A stretch of 64,000 nucleotides of DNA from Chloroflexi bacterium HGW-Chloroflexi-6 (GCA_002840685.1 PHBU01000018.1:25139-89138), one strand, 5' to 3'. Positions 50,419-60,065 are shown, counted from the stretch's first letter. Numbers and translations: made by a program. Notes: a model not told the origin generated them from the sequence alone.

Positions 50419-50691
50419 TCATTTATTGCCAGTTGTTTTATCCACTTCGGTAGCCAGTTTGATGAACTCAGCACCCCAGCCGTTGTCGATGGAAATCTCT
50501 TGAATTGAGCCTGTCGGGCCAAAAAGCAGGTTGAGTTGGGCTTTATCGAGAATGCCGGTTTGCTCGAATTTAGTCTGGATGGTTTGCAGGGTGGTGATGA
50601 ATTCGTTCACGCTCAGGTGGGCATAGAGCGAATCCTGTGAGTTTTGCAGCAGGAAGATGGTGCGGTCAAGAGTCGGAAGGGTGGGTGGCAT
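50419..50691 (-). CDS. Small hypothetical protein (90 residues)
   Basis: The frame encodes a soluble helical protein (QNSQDSLYAHLSVNEF ... LDKAQLNLLFGPTGSIQE) with a plausible composition. It has no clear ribosome site and no recognised family, and lies on the same strand as the membrane protein after it. The 174 bp between its start and the rightward gene at 50866 hold only promoter-like AT-rich sequence. Confidence 0.5.
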   Translation of the reverse strand: MPPTLPTLDRTIFLLQNSQDSLYAHLSVNEFITTLQTIQTKFEQTGILDKAQLNLLFGPTGSIQEISIDNGWGAEFIKLATEVDKTTGNK

Positions 50692-50865
50692 CGGCGATTA
50701 TTGTTTTACCATACTCCCAAAACCAGCCGGCAGCGGACGCTTTTGGCGTATTCGGCAGGCTGAGGAGCGTCAGCTTCGGGATGAAAAATTCGATCGATCT
50801 TCGGACCGTTTTTCGCGCAGAAAAGATGAACAAAGAGCCAATTGAAGTATAGTACAATTTTTGCC

Positions 50866-52335
50866 ATGAGCGCTAAAAAAGTTGTCTTCATCGTCCTGTG
50901 CGTTGTTTTGGGCCTGGTCCCGCTGTTTCTTAATCCCTTTCGATATGATTTGCCGGTTGGTTATGCCGGGATGTTTGCCAGTTTTGGTAAGCAACTGGCG
51001 GATGCGAACTTCAGGCTGCCGGTCTATGCCCTGGGGGATGTTCCTTACGTTTACCCTCCTTTGGGTTTCTATATCATGGCGGTTTTTCTCAAATTGGGCA
51101 TCTCTGACTGGCTTTATTTGCGCTTCATGCCGGCCTTGTTCAGCCTGGTGGCCTTGCTCGCGTTTTTCAAAATTTATGATCATTTTTATAAGTCAAAAGT
51201 CGCCGCCGGTCTGGCGTTGCTGCTGCTGGCGGCCTCGCCCTACCTGATCGAGAGCAACGTCTGGGCGGCGGGCATTGTGCGCGGGCTGGCCTTTGCCTTC
51301 TTTGGCCTGGCTTTTTATGCCTTCCTGCAGCTTAAAACTGACTCGAACTGGAAGTTACCGGCCCTGACCGGCATCTTGAGCGGCCTGACGATCCTCAGTC
51401 ACCCTGGTTATGCTTTTTTCCTGGCCCTGTGGATGGGAATCTGGTTTCTCTTCCACTTCAAGATTTGGCGCAAGGTCCCGATCGTGCTTTTGTTTGCCCT
51501 GGCGACGATCGGTCCGTGGCTGATAGCGGTTCTACTGCACCATCCCTTTGATGTTTTTATCCACGCCCTGGGCTCGCATGGCACGCTGGGTGTGTTTTCC
51601 ATCCTTCAAAACCCCCTGAATCTGATCGGCCTGATCCAGTTGGGAGTCAGCAAGCTCTTCCAAATCCCGCTGTTGGGCTGGCTGGCAGCCATCGGCCTTG
51701 CCTATCATCTTTATCGAAAGCGTTTTGAGCTGCCGGTTTTGTTTGCCGCGAGCCTGCTCTTCGGCCTGGAAAGCCGCCGTTTTATTGTTATTTTGGGCGT
51801 GTTGATGGCTGTCGGCGTTATGCAGGATTTTTATCAGGCATTTTCGGCCAGAAAATATTGGAATGCAGCTTCCTTCCTTGCGGTGCTGGCGCTGGTTGCC
51901 GTTATTTTTGGCGTTGGCGTGCAGCGGATCGGGGCTGTCAAACCGTCTTTGACGCGCCTGTACATTGAAGCCGCTGAATATCTGCGCCAGAATTCCATCG
52001 CTGGCGAGCAATACCTGATCTATGCGGATTACCAGGAAGCAGAATGGTTTCCGTATTTCTCCGAGCGCACTCCGATTTTTGCGCATTGGGCGCATGAGTG
52101 GCAGGGGAATCTTGGCGAACAGGCAGACCTGCTCTATGAGAACTTTGATTGCGGCCTAAAAGGGGATTTAAATTGCATCGAGGATGTCATTCGCCGCGCC
52201 GGGAAACAGCCTGGCTATATGATCATCATGAAAAACAAGTATCGTGATTTGATCGACAGGCTTTCAACAGGCAGCGAGTGGAAGCGGGTATACAATAATC
52301 GCGAATACCAGGTCTGGAAAAAGGTCACACCGTAG
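50866..52335 (+). CDS. Polytopic membrane protein, GT-C/GT39-like glycosyltransferase
   Basis: The 489-residue protein has about eleven spans. An early extracytoplasmic loop follows span 1 (PFRYDLPVGYAGMFASFGKQLADANF). The C-terminal soluble part (~375-489) contains ESN... and EWFPYFSERTPIFAHWAHEW. This plan is that of ArnT/PMT-like sugar transferases that use lipid-linked donors. The catalytic acidic residue in the first loop cannot be fixed by eye. ATG 50866 is preferred over the TTG at 50842, which overlaps a tacaat promoter-like element. It converges with a similar gene at 52357. Confidence 0.75.
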   Translation: MSAKKVVFIVLCVVLGLVPLFLNPFRYDLPVGYAGMFASFGKQLADANFRLPVYALGDVPYVYPPLGFYIMAVFLKLGISDWLYLRFMPALFSLVALLAFFKIYDHFYKSKVAAGLALLLLAASPYLIESNVWAAGIVRGLAFAFFGLAFYAFLQLKTDSNWKLPALTGILSGLTILSHPGYAFFLALWMGIWFLFHFKIWRKVPIVLLFALATIGPWLIAVLLHHPFDVFIHALGSHGTLGVFSILQNPLNLIGLIQLGVSKLFQIPLLGWLAAIGLAYHLYRKRFELPVLFAASLLFGLESRRFIVILGVLMAVGVMQDFYQAFSARKYWNAASFLAVLALVAVIFGVGVQRIGAVKPSLTRLYIEAAEYLRQNSIAGEQYLIYADYQEAEWFPYFSERTPIFAHWAHEWQGNLGEQADLLYENFDCGLKGDLNCIEDVIRRAGKQPGYMIIMKNKYRDLIDRLSTGSEWKRVYNNREYQVWKKVTP

Positions 52336-52356
52336 GTCTGTTCTTGGGTGGAAGAT

Positions 52357-53997
52357 TTATTGTTCCGGGCGGATGTAAAACCATTTTGATCGTTCGATCC
52401 CCCACGAGCCGGGAATGTTCCTGGCCCCAACAGATTCCAGGTAAACGGACAAGGATGTGTTCTTGCCCGGCCAGACGATCAGATCCCAGTCAATATCTTC
52501 AATTTGGGGCACCGGCTGGGTCAGGTTGAATTCGACATCGAAGGCAAAATCGTACAGAGCATACTGGTTGGGGCACAGATCGCCGATTTCCCGGTCGAAG
52601 GCGCGGATCCAGTTATTGGCGAGCAGCAACCCGGCGCATTTCAGGGGCGTGCCAAAGCCATAGACCGTGACAACCTCGTCTTTGGCGATTCCCTTGCTTT
52701 GGGCAAAGCTGGCCGCGGCAACGGAACGCGCCAGGGCCGCATCTTTCTCGACAAAATCCCGCTGGTCTTGAATTTGCATGTCGCGGGCCATGAAAAAAAA
52801 TGCGCTGATGATTGTCCCAATGTAGAGCAGCCGTTTGATGGGAGCTAAATTCCAGGGACTATTTTCGAGCAGTTTGACGATGATAAACACCAGCACCGGC
52901 AGGACCGCTGCCAGCGCCAGCGTGTAGCGGATGCGGGAAAAGAATTTACTTAAAACGAGCAGCAGGAGCGCGATCTGCACCAGCATGCCGGCCAGCATCG
53001 CAAAGTCGGCGGGGGAGATATTCAGATGCTTTTGGCGCGCCAGCCAGGCTATTGTTGCCAGCCCGATCAGCGCCAGGGCCAGGGCCAGCATCAAAGCAGG
53101 GGTGTATTGCGCCCAGAATCCGATGCTTAGCGGGATCAAGTTCAGCGAATACAGGTTTTGCTCTCCGGCTCCGTAAAGACCGTTCGTGCCAAGCAGCCGC
53201 CCCAGCCACTCAAGCATGCGCGGTACCTGGCCGCTGATCGGCGCCAGCAAGGTTAATATCCCGGCTGCCCCACCGGCCAACAGAATAAACCCATCCCCCA
53301 GCGCCTGCCGCATCGATCTGCCGCTTCGCAGCCCAAAGGCGAATACGCTGACAACCCCGCCCGCCAGCCAGGTCAGCAGGTAGAGCTGGGTCATCGAGAG
53401 CGCTCCGGCAGCGAAACCGAGCGCGGATAATGTTTTCCAGTTCAGGGGCGTTTTCTTTTGCAGTGCATGATACAGCCACAAAAGCCAGAGCGTTCCGAAA
53501 ATGAAATTGAAGGAATTGTGCGACCAGTAGATCAGCGAGTTAAACCCGTGCGGATGGATACCAAAATACATCAGGCTTAGCGCGCTGGCGGCCAGTATTT
53601 TGTCCCGGTTCAGGTTGGCCCTGATGGTTTTGTAGAAAACCAAAATCGTCAGAATGTTTGCGGCCAGCAGGAACAGGTTTGCCTGCACGAAGAAAGCCTC
53701 CGGTTTGCCTATATAGTAACGGATGAAGGCTTCCTGACTGTCGAAGAACGGATAGGTCAGGCCGAGCAGCAATGTTCCGATGAGGTGGACTGGCGTGCCG
53801 GGATGATCAACGTAAACATAAGGTTTCCCCGCGAAAGGGGCCAGCGAATCCAAAAAATACCAGGCGGCCGGGTCGGTGTGGAACCAGTAGGCGGGGTGGA
53901 AAAACCAGAAAATCCAAAATATCAGCAGGGGCAGAATCGTCAAAAAGGCTGGCGCGAGTTGTTTTTGCCAGTCCTTTTGCAGAATGGGATTAAGCAT
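52357..53997 (-). CDS. Polytopic membrane protein, GT-C-like glycosyltransferase
   Basis: The 546-residue protein has about eleven spans. A first loop contains FHTDPAAWYFLDSLAPFAGKPYVYVDHPGTP, where HxD/DHPGTP is a plausible donor-binding site of GT-C enzymes. A soluble C-terminal domain (~430-546) contains YALYDFAFDVEFNL. It is 21 bases from the convergent gene and seven bases downstream of the FAD-subunit gene. A substrate is not identifiable. Confidence 0.75.
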   Translation of the reverse strand: MLNPILQKDWQKQLAPAFLTILPLLIFWIFWFFHPAYWFHTDPAAWYFLDSLAPFAGKPYVYVDHPGTPVHLIGTLLLGLTYPFFDSQEAFIRYYIGKPEAFFVQANLFLLAANILTILVFYKTIRANLNRDKILAASALSLMYFGIHPHGFNSLIYWSHNSFNFIFGTLWLLWLYHALQKKTPLNWKTLSALGFAAGALSMTQLYLLTWLAGGVVSVFAFGLRSGRSMRQALGDGFILLAGGAAGILTLLAPISGQVPRMLEWLGRLLGTNGLYGAGEQNLYSLNLIPLSIGFWAQYTPALMLALALALIGLATIAWLARQKHLNISPADFAMLAGMLVQIALLLLVLSKFFSRIRYTLALAAVLPVLVFIIVKLLENSPWNLAPIKRLLYIGTIISAFFFMARDMQIQDQRDFVEKDAALARSVAAASFAQSKGIAKDEVVTVYGFGTPLKCAGLLLANNWIRAFDREIGDLCPNQYALYDFAFDVEFNLTQPVPQIEDIDWDLIVWPGKNTSLSVYLESVGARNIPGSWGIERSKWFYIRPEQ

Positions 53998-54004
53998 ATC
54001 AACC

Positions 54005-54745
54005 TTAAAGAGAATTCAGACACCTTCCGGCCAATGTAGCAGCCACATCGCTGCGGTATTCGGCGCTGGCCCAGGCATCTGCGGCTTCGTGGAAGGCGTT
54101 TTTTGCGGCTGATTCGAGCCCATCGGCTTCGGTGCCGTCCATTGCCAGCATGGGAGTTTTGCCGTAGCCGCCCAGGGCCAGGCGGGTGCGGCCGCTGCTC
54201 CATTGGACCAGGCCGGCGGCGACGATCGGCAGGTCGGCCGGGGTGCGGGCAACCTGTTCGTAGGCCGATTTGACGTTTAGCGGGATCTCGATCTGGGTGA
54301 TCAGCCCCTGCGGGCGCAAGGCCCAATATTCGGCCAGGTTGAAAACGGCGGTCTGATCGCTGATGACCGTCAGTTTTGCATCCAGGGCCAGCATCATCGT
54401 GGCGAAGGCCGAGCGGCCATCGCAGGCAACCAAAGCCCCGGCGACGGTGGCTGCATTGCGGATGTTCAGCGTGGATTCCTGCCGAATGGCCTGTGTCAGA
54501 GCCTGAGGGGCGTGCGCATCTTCCAGCAGCTGCTGCAGGGTAACGGTTGCGCCGATTTCGAGAACATTACCCTTTTTATGGGTGTGGTTCAAATCCAGAG
54601 CCTGCAAATCCACGACCGAAATATCCCGGTCTTTGTAGGCGGGGGTGTTGAGCGCTGTTCCGCCGCCAAGCGGCAGGGTGTTTGGCTGTTTGAGCAGTTC
54701 GATGGTTTCTTCAAGGGTCTGGGGACGGTGATAGTTGGTGATCAT
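54005..54745 (-). CDS. FAD-binding subunit of molybdenum hydroxylase family, stand-alone
   Basis: The 246-residue protein begins MITNYHRPQTLEETIELLKQ and has LPLGGGTALN plus NAATVAGALVACDGRS, the two FAD pyrophosphate motifs of CoxM/XdhB-type proteins. A CO-dehydrogenase flavoprotein C-terminal-like domain (~165-245) follows. It is shorter than usual (~280-290). No molybdopterin or 2Fe-2S subunit gene is near, so it either works with partners encoded elsewhere or is a solitary flavoprotein. Confidence 0.82.
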   Translation of the reverse strand: MITNYHRPQTLEETIELLKQPNTLPLGGGTALNTPAYKDRDISVVDLQALDLNHTHKKGNVLEIGATVTLQQLLEDAHAPQALTQAIRQESTLNIRNAATVAGALVACDGRSAFATMMLALDAKLTVISDQTAVFNLAEYWALRPQGLITQIEIPLNVKSAYEQVARTPADLPIVAAGLVQWSSGRTRLALGGYGKTPMLAMDGTEADGLESAAKNAFHEAADAWASAEYRSDVAATLAGRCLNSL

Positions 54746-54790
54746 GGCAAATCCTCCGGGGCAATTATAGCCGTTCTGCCGTCATTCGAC

Positions 54791-54813
54791 AAAAAAAGCC
54801 GCTTGCGCGGCTT
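54791..54813 (-). terminator. Terminator of the solute-binding-protein gene
   Basis: Read leftward, aagccgc / gcggctt pair around a four-base loop and are followed by T7. The stop codon of the gene at 54812 lies inside the stem. Confidence 0.82.
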
Positions 54814-55984
54814 ACATGGTTCGGTTAAGACGTTGGGCCAGGGGGTGCAGCCGCTTTTCAACGATTTCCTGCGAGGTCTGCGCCGGGTTCCGATAAGCTT
54901 CGTGGACGATCGTGTCAAGTTCCTGGACCAGTTGGTGTTCGATCGAGCGCCACTCGTTGATGGCCGGGTAACGGCGTCCGCTTTTGCTGATGGCCTGGAC
55001 GGTTTCGTGCAAGGGGTGGCTCGAGGGGTAGAGCGTATCGAGCGCATCCTGCCGGGCGGGCAGGGAGTTTGCCGCTTGGCAGAACTGGATCACGTTTTCT
55101 TTGCTGGTCAGGAATTTTACCAACTCGAGCGCCACTTTTTCGCGCTCCGCTTCACGTTGGGAGTGTTTCCAGAGCACCAGGCTGTCGCCGCCAACCCAGG
55201 GCATGCTTGAAATTGGGGCAAAGCCGATATTCTCGATCGTTTTCTCGTCTGCTGAGGCGAGCAGGGTGTTTGCCATGCGCATGCCTGAGACGACCGCGCT
55301 GGCTTTGCCTTGCTGGAAAAGCCCCATGCAGTCGCGCCCATTCAGGCGGTGTGATGCCGGCACTGCGCGGTAGCTTTCAAGCCAGTTGCTAAATCCCTGG
55401 ATGGCGGCCGGTTGATCGAACACGATCTGCGGGCGGTTGTTCTTATAAGCCACCAGTTCGCCGCCGTTGCCCCAAACCCACGAAGCGGCAATGTGCAGCA
55501 TATCGGGGTACGGGTTGGGCACGAACGGGGTCAGCCACGCTTCGCCCAGCTTTTGGATGGTTTCAATGGTAGCGGCCTGGCTGGAGAATGCGCTGGCCGG
55601 GTCGATGCCTTTCTCGGCGAAATGATCTTTGCGATAGCAGATGACGAAGGCATAGATCGTCCACGGGATCGACCAGCACGGATTGGGGGTTTCGGCGTTG
55701 GGAAAGAGCAGGTCGCCGCCCATGGCTTGCGATTCGCTTGGTTTGAAGGGCCGGATGGCGTTCAGGCCGGTCAGGCTGCTGATCCAGGTGTTGCCGATCT
55801 GTGAAATATCCGGGCCGCTGCCCAGAGACGCAACGCTGATCAACTCCGACCAGGAGGTCATCCAGTGCATGCGTTTGGTCTTGACCAGGGCGCGGGTTTG
55901 CTCGTTAAATGGCTCAAGCAACCGGGAGAGAGCATCCAGTTCTTCGAAATCGCCATAAAAGGTTGATAATTCCAGGTTGAGCAT
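54812..55984 (-). CDS. Solute-binding-protein-like protein lacking a signal peptide
   Basis: The 390-residue protein has the fold signals of family-1 sugar-binding proteins: GSGPDISQIGNTWI, NAETPNPCWSIPWTIYAFVICYRKDHFAEKGIDP, and a C-terminal VALELVKFLTSKENVIQFCQAANSLPARQDAL. It starts MLNLELSTFYGDFEELDALSRLLE with no hydrophobic leader or lipobox, and there are no permease genes beside it. It may be a cytoplasmic sensor or carrier. The adjacent Fe3+-type ABC genes have their own binding protein. A longer upstream start (56110) gives no signal peptide either. Confidence 0.8.
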   Translation of the reverse strand: MLNLELSTFYGDFEELDALSRLLEPFNEQTRALVKTKRMHWMTSWSELISVASLGSGPDISQIGNTWISSLTGLNAIRPFKPSESQAMGGDLLFPNAETPNPCWSIPWTIYAFVICYRKDHFAEKGIDPASAFSSQAATIETIQKLGEAWLTPFVPNPYPDMLHIAASWVWGNGGELVAYKNNRPQIVFDQPAAIQGFSNWLESYRAVPASHRLNGRDCMGLFQQGKASAVVSGMRMANTLLASADEKTIENIGFAPISSMPWVGGDSLVLWKHSQREAEREKVALELVKFLTSKENVIQFCQAANSLPARQDALDTLYPSSHPLHETVQAISKSGRRYPAINEWRSIEHQLVQELDTIVHEAYRNPAQTSQEIVEKRLHPLAQRLNRTM

Positions 55985-56072
55985 GTGTGTTGATTCTCTC
56001 CGTGAAAAATTTCCCAAGCGCTTGATTTTATAACACTTTTGCCGATTTGTGCAAAAGCGGTCGGGCGGTAGA

Positions 56073-57146
56073 TTATTTTGGGCGGATTTCGCCGCTGACA
56101 GCCAGGCCATGATGAAAGACGGCCAGCGAGTGCCCGGCGTTGATGAAAACGCGCGCGCGCGTCCCGGCTTCGCTCAGGCGGATATGGGGCTGCATGGCGT
56201 GCAGCCGCTGGCCTGAATCCAATTGCAGGCGGTAAACGTTATACGCCCCGCGGAACAGCCGTTCGACGATGACCGCGTTGCCTTGCCCTTCTGGCTCAAA
56301 ATCGACATCGTCGGCGCGCAGGGCGATCTCAACCGGTGCGCTTTCGGGCAGGTCAAGCGGCTGGGGCAGCAGCCCGATCTCGGTCTGGATGCCCTCGCGG
56401 CAGGTCTGGCCGGGCAGGAAATCTGAATTGCCCATGAACTCGGCCACAAACCGGGTCTGCGGCGCGTGAAAGATTTGCTCCGGCGCGCCGATCTGTTCCA
56501 GGCGTCCGCGCTGGAAAACCGCCAGCCGGTCGCCCATGTAGAGCGCTTCTTCCTGGTCGTGGGTCACGAAAACCGCCGTGGCCCGCATCGTTTTCAGGAT
56601 GGCGCGCACCTGTTCGCGCATCTCCAGCCGCAGGTCGGCATCCAGGCTGCTAAAGGGTTCATCCATCAGCACCAGCACCGGTTCGGGAGCCAAGGCCCGC
56701 GCCAGGGCGACGCGCTGCCGTTCCCCTCCAGACAGTTCATGCGGATAGCGCTCTGCGAGCTTTTCCAGCCCGACGAGGGCCAGCATCGCGCGGACTTTAT
56801 CCTGTCTCCCGTTGCGAGGCGCATTTTGCAATCCGAAAGCGACATTGGCGGCCACGCTCAGATGTGGAAACAGGGCATGCTCCTGGAAGACCATACCCAC
56901 TCCGCGCTTTTCGGGCGGCACGAACAGTTTTTTCGCAGCGACGGGTTGTCCGTTCAAGCAGATCTCGCCGCCATCGGGGCGTTCCAGCCCCGCGACCAGG
57001 CGCAGGGTGGTGGTTTTGCCGCAGCCGCTTGGCCCGACCAGGGCCAGGATTTCCCCGCCAGGCAGGCTGAGCGAGATGGCATCGACCGCCGGCAGCGCTC
57101 CGCCAGGGAAGTGTTTGGAAAGTTGGGAGATTTCAAGCGCGTTCAT
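56073..57146 (-). CDS. Fe3+-type ABC transporter ATPase (FbpC/AfuC-like)
   Basis: The 357-residue ATPase has Walker A GPSGCGKT (38-45), signature LSGGERQRVALARAL, Walker B VLVLMDEPFSSLD, and switch VTHDQEEAL. A C-terminal TOBE-like region (~235-345) follows. FbpC/PotA-type family assignment comes from the neighbouring two-domain permease and Fe-type binding protein. It overlaps the permease gene by 14 bases. Confidence 0.92.
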   Translation of the reverse strand: MNALEISQLSKHFPGGALPAVDAISLSLPGGEILALVGPSGCGKTTTLRLVAGLERPDGGEICLNGQPVAAKKLFVPPEKRGVGMVFQEHALFPHLSVAANVAFGLQNAPRNGRQDKVRAMLALVGLEKLAERYPHELSGGERQRVALARALAPEPVLVLMDEPFSSLDADLRLEMREQVRAILKTMRATAVFVTHDQEEALYMGDRLAVFQRGRLEQIGAPEQIFHAPQTRFVAEFMGNSDFLPGQTCREGIQTEIGLLPQPLDLPESAPVEIALRADDVDFEPEGQGNAVIVERLFRGAYNVYRLQLDSGQRLHAMQPHIRLSEAGTRARVFINAGHSLAVFHHGLAVSGEIRPK

Positions 57147-58764
57147 TGAAGATTTGTTCCCTGCGTAAGAGAAATGAGAGTGGAATGGCCGAAACCAGCA
57201 CCAGCAACAGCGCGGCGGGCGCGGCCTGCATGTAAAAACCTTCTTCTGCCCAGATCCAGACCCGCACCGCCAGGGTATCGAAGCCAGCCGGGCGCAGCAG
57301 AAGGGTGGCGGGCAATTCCTTGAGCGAGGTCAGGAAGACCAGCGCGCCGCCCGCCAGCAGCCCCGGCAAGACCAGCGGAATTGTTATCTGGAACAGGGTT
57401 TGGAGCGAGGTCCGTCCCAGCGTGCGCGAGGCTTCTTCTAGAGCCGGGGAGAGCCGCCCGAGCGCAGATTCGCTGGCGCGGACGGCCTGCGGCATGTGCC
57501 GCAAAACATAGGCCATCACAACGACCAGTGGCGTGGCGTACAGGAAGGGCAAAAAACGATTGACCAGCAAGACCAGGCTCAGGGCGACCACCACCCCGGG
57601 TAGCGCATAGCCAACCTGGCAAAAACGTGAAATGAACCTGCTCAAACGGCCGGGGTGGCGCACCGCCAGCAATGCGACCGGGATCGAAAGCGTGACCGCC
57701 AAAATTGCCGCCAGGGCCGAACTCCACAGGCTGTTGAAGGCAAAGCTGCCAAAGCCTTGCGAGCCGGAGCGCAAAACGCTGGCCAGGGTCTGCGGGTCGA
57801 GCAGGGCGCTGATACTCCAGGCCAGGAGCACAACAACCGGCACCAGCAGGCTGGCGGCGCTGATGCCCAGGACCAGCAGAAAAGCGGGCCACTTCCACTT
57901 GCCGAGCGGCAGGCGTGCGGCGGGCCGCCAACCGCTATCGAGCTGGGTGAATCGGGCGCGGCCCTGCGCACGGAGCTCGGTCCACAGGATCAAAATTGCC
58001 AGCAGCACCAAAACCCCGCTCAGGACCGCCGCCGCCGAACGGTCGTAGCGACCGGCCAACTGAACGAAGATCGCCGAGGAGAAGGTTTCGTAGCGCAGCA
58101 GGGCGACCGTCCCGTATTCGGCCAGGATGTCGAGCGCGACCAGCAGGGCTCCTGCTGTCAGGCCGGGGCGCAGGGCGGGCAGGGTCACCTGCCAGAAGGT
58201 CTGCCAGGCGCTGCGCCCAAAGCTGCGCGCCGCTTCTTCAATGGCGGCCGGCATGTTGCGGAAGGCGGCTCCGCTTAAAAGGTAGACATACGGAAATGTG
58301 AACAGCGTCAGGATGAAGGCCGCGCCCCATAGCCCGAGTGGGCTGGGGGTCGGGACGGGTTGTCCAAACAGCGCGGCCAACGCCTGCGGGATGAGTCCGC
58401 CGCGCGGACGGAGCAGCGCCAGGTGTACGATCGCCCCAATATAGGCCGGGATGGCGAGCGGCAGGGCCAGCATCCAACGGAAGATTGTGCGCCCGGGCAG
58501 GTCGGTGCGTTCGGTCAGCCAGGCCATGCTGACGCCGGTCACGAGCGCGCCGCCGGTCACGATCAGCATCAGGCCGAGGGTGTTGCGCAGTAAAAACCAC
58601 AGGCGGGTTTCGAACAGGCGCATCCAGGCCTCCGCGCCGCCTGTGGCCGCTCGAAACAGGATGTACACCAGCGGAACGGCGACAAAAAGCGCCACCAGCC
58701 CGGCGGCTGCAAGCAGTCGCGGGCTGGTGGAAATGGTTTGTCGCTGTGTATTGAAAATTCGCAT
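57133..58764 (-). CDS. Fe3+-type ABC permease, two fused domains (FbpB-like)
   Basis: The 543-residue protein has about twelve spans as two six-span halves. Each half carries an EAA loop (AARSFGRSAWQTFWQVTLPAL and ASRTLGRTSLQTLFQITIPLVL). Fused permeases of this kind occur in FbpB/ThiP/PotBC relatives. ATG 58764 is the family-like start; there is no clear ribosome site. It lies downstream of the binding protein. Confidence 0.92.
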   Translation of the reverse strand: MRIFNTQRQTISTSPRLLAAAGLVALFVAVPLVYILFRAATGGAEAWMRLFETRLWFLLRNTLGLMLIVTGGALVTGVSMAWLTERTDLPGRTIFRWMLALPLAIPAYIGAIVHLALLRPRGGLIPQALAALFGQPVPTPSPLGLWGAAFILTLFTFPYVYLLSGAAFRNMPAAIEEAARSFGRSAWQTFWQVTLPALRPGLTAGALLVALDILAEYGTVALLRYETFSSAIFVQLAGRYDRSAAAVLSGVLVLLAILILWTELRAQGRARFTQLDSGWRPAARLPLGKWKWPAFLLVLGISAASLLVPVVVLLAWSISALLDPQTLASVLRSGSQGFGSFAFNSLWSSALAAILAVTLSIPVALLAVRHPGRLSRFISRFCQVGYALPGVVVALSLVLLVNRFLPFLYATPLVVVMAYVLRHMPQAVRASESALGRLSPALEEASRTLGRTSLQTLFQITIPLVLPGLLAGGALVFLTSLKELPATLLLRPAGFDTLAVRVWIWAEEGFYMQAAPAALLLVLVSAIPLSFLLRREQIFNERA

Positions 58765-58778
58765 GGTTTTGTAATTAC

Positions 58779-58803
58779 AGGGGCGACCCACCGGGCCGCC
58801 CCT
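58779..58803. repeat. GGGGCGACCC hairpin repeat, copy 2
   Basis: The 11-bp stem aggggcgaccc / gggccgcccct has one mismatch and a three-base loop. It shares its left arm with the repeat at 46387. It lies in the 48-bp gap between the binding protein and permease genes. Confidence 0.65.
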
Positions 58804-58812
58804 ACGGTTTTT

Positions 58813-59937
58813 TTAAGGCAATCCCACCTTTTCGATCAGGGCAAAGACCGCATCCAGGTTGAGGGTGGCATCGCGCAGATTAACCTCCGCCATCCGATAA
58901 GCATCCAGCGGCTGGACATCGGGGTGCAGGGCGACGCCCGGCAGGATCGGGTACTCGTAATTCAGCTCGGCGAAGAGTTTTTGGCCTTCAGCCGAGAGCA
59001 GGAAGTCGATAAAAGCCTGGGCCGCGGCGGGGTTTTGCGCGCCGTTGATGATGCCGGCGTTGGTCAGGTTGGTGATCAGCCCAATCTGGCCTTCCCCCTG
59101 GTCGGGAAAGACAATCCCAACCGGTGAGCCTTCAGTGGCTTGCAGATAGTAATAATAGTGGTTGACCAGGCCGATCTTGAACTCGCCCGCGCCAACCGCT
59201 TTGCGGACATCGGTGTGGCCGCCAAAGAAAGTTACTTCGTTGGCGAGCAGCCCGTTCAGCCAGGTTTCGGTGGCTTCCGCGCCGATGGCGGTTTCGAGCA
59301 CCGCGATCTGGGCCTGCATCGATCCGTTGGTTGAGCCGGCGGCGGCGATCTGGCCTTTCCATTTGGGGTCGCTTAGCTCGAAGATCGATTGCGGCGCTTC
59401 TTCCGGAGAAACCAGGTCGGTATTATACATGATGACCCGCGCCCGGCGGGTCAGGCCGACCCACAAGTCACCATCTCCGAGGGCCTCGGGGGGCAGCAGG
59501 TCGGCTGCGGCCGGGCGGTAAGCCTGCAGGATGCCTTCCTTGGCCAGGGTCTGGATGGTGAAAATTTCGGTGGTGATGAACAGGTCCGCCTGCGGATTGG
59601 CTTTTTCCTCGAGCAGGGCGTTGGCCATCTGGCTGCTGCTGCCCGACTTGAGCAGGATCTCAACATTCGGGTGCAGGGCTTTAAAAGCATCGATCACCGG
59701 CTGGATGAGCGGCTCGGAGCGGCCGGAATAGAGGATCAATTTTCCGGAGAGTTCGGCTTGCGGGGCTCCGGTGGGGGCCGGCGCTTGTGCGGACGTTTCA
59801 GTGGCAGCCGGGGCTTCTTCGGGAACGCTGACTGTGGAGGCAGGCGACTCGACGGCCGGAGCGCAGGCTGCGAGGGTCAATCCCAGAGCTAGAACTACAA
59901 ATAAAAGGATACGGGTCAAGGGTGAGACGGGTAACAT
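58813..59937 (-). CDS. Fe3+-type solute-binding lipoprotein (FbpA-like)
   Basis: The 374-residue lipoprotein has a signal peptide ending at C25 (LTLAAC), an A/P/T-rich linker, then ELSGKLILYSGRSEPLIQPVIDAFKALHP. That opening is typical of ferric-iron binding proteins (FbpA/IdiA). The segment VNHYYYYLQA carries the tyrosine cluster that binds Fe3+ in these proteins. ATG 59937 is preceded by gagg. It feeds the two-domain permease and ATPase downstream. Confidence 0.9.
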   Translation of the reverse strand: MLPVSPLTRILLFVVLALGLTLAACAPAVESPASTVSVPEEAPAATETSAQAPAPTGAPQAELSGKLILYSGRSEPLIQPVIDAFKALHPNVEILLKSGSSSQMANALLEEKANPQADLFITTEIFTIQTLAKEGILQAYRPAAADLLPPEALGDGDLWVGLTRRARVIMYNTDLVSPEEAPQSIFELSDPKWKGQIAAAGSTNGSMQAQIAVLETAIGAEATETWLNGLLANEVTFFGGHTDVRKAVGAGEFKIGLVNHYYYYLQATEGSPVGIVFPDQGEGQIGLITNLTNAGIINGAQNPAAAQAFIDFLLSAEGQKLFAELNYEYPILPGVALHPDVQPLDAYRMAEVNLRDATLNLDAVFALIEKVGLP

Positions 59938-60065
59938 GAACGGGAACCTCGTTGAAATTTGGGATGTGTGGCGCGGCTGTAATGGATAATTCCGCTCCGA
60001 ATATTTGCATTTTAACATATAAAATTGATAAATATTAGGCCAATTTTCATATATTACCTTAAAAT

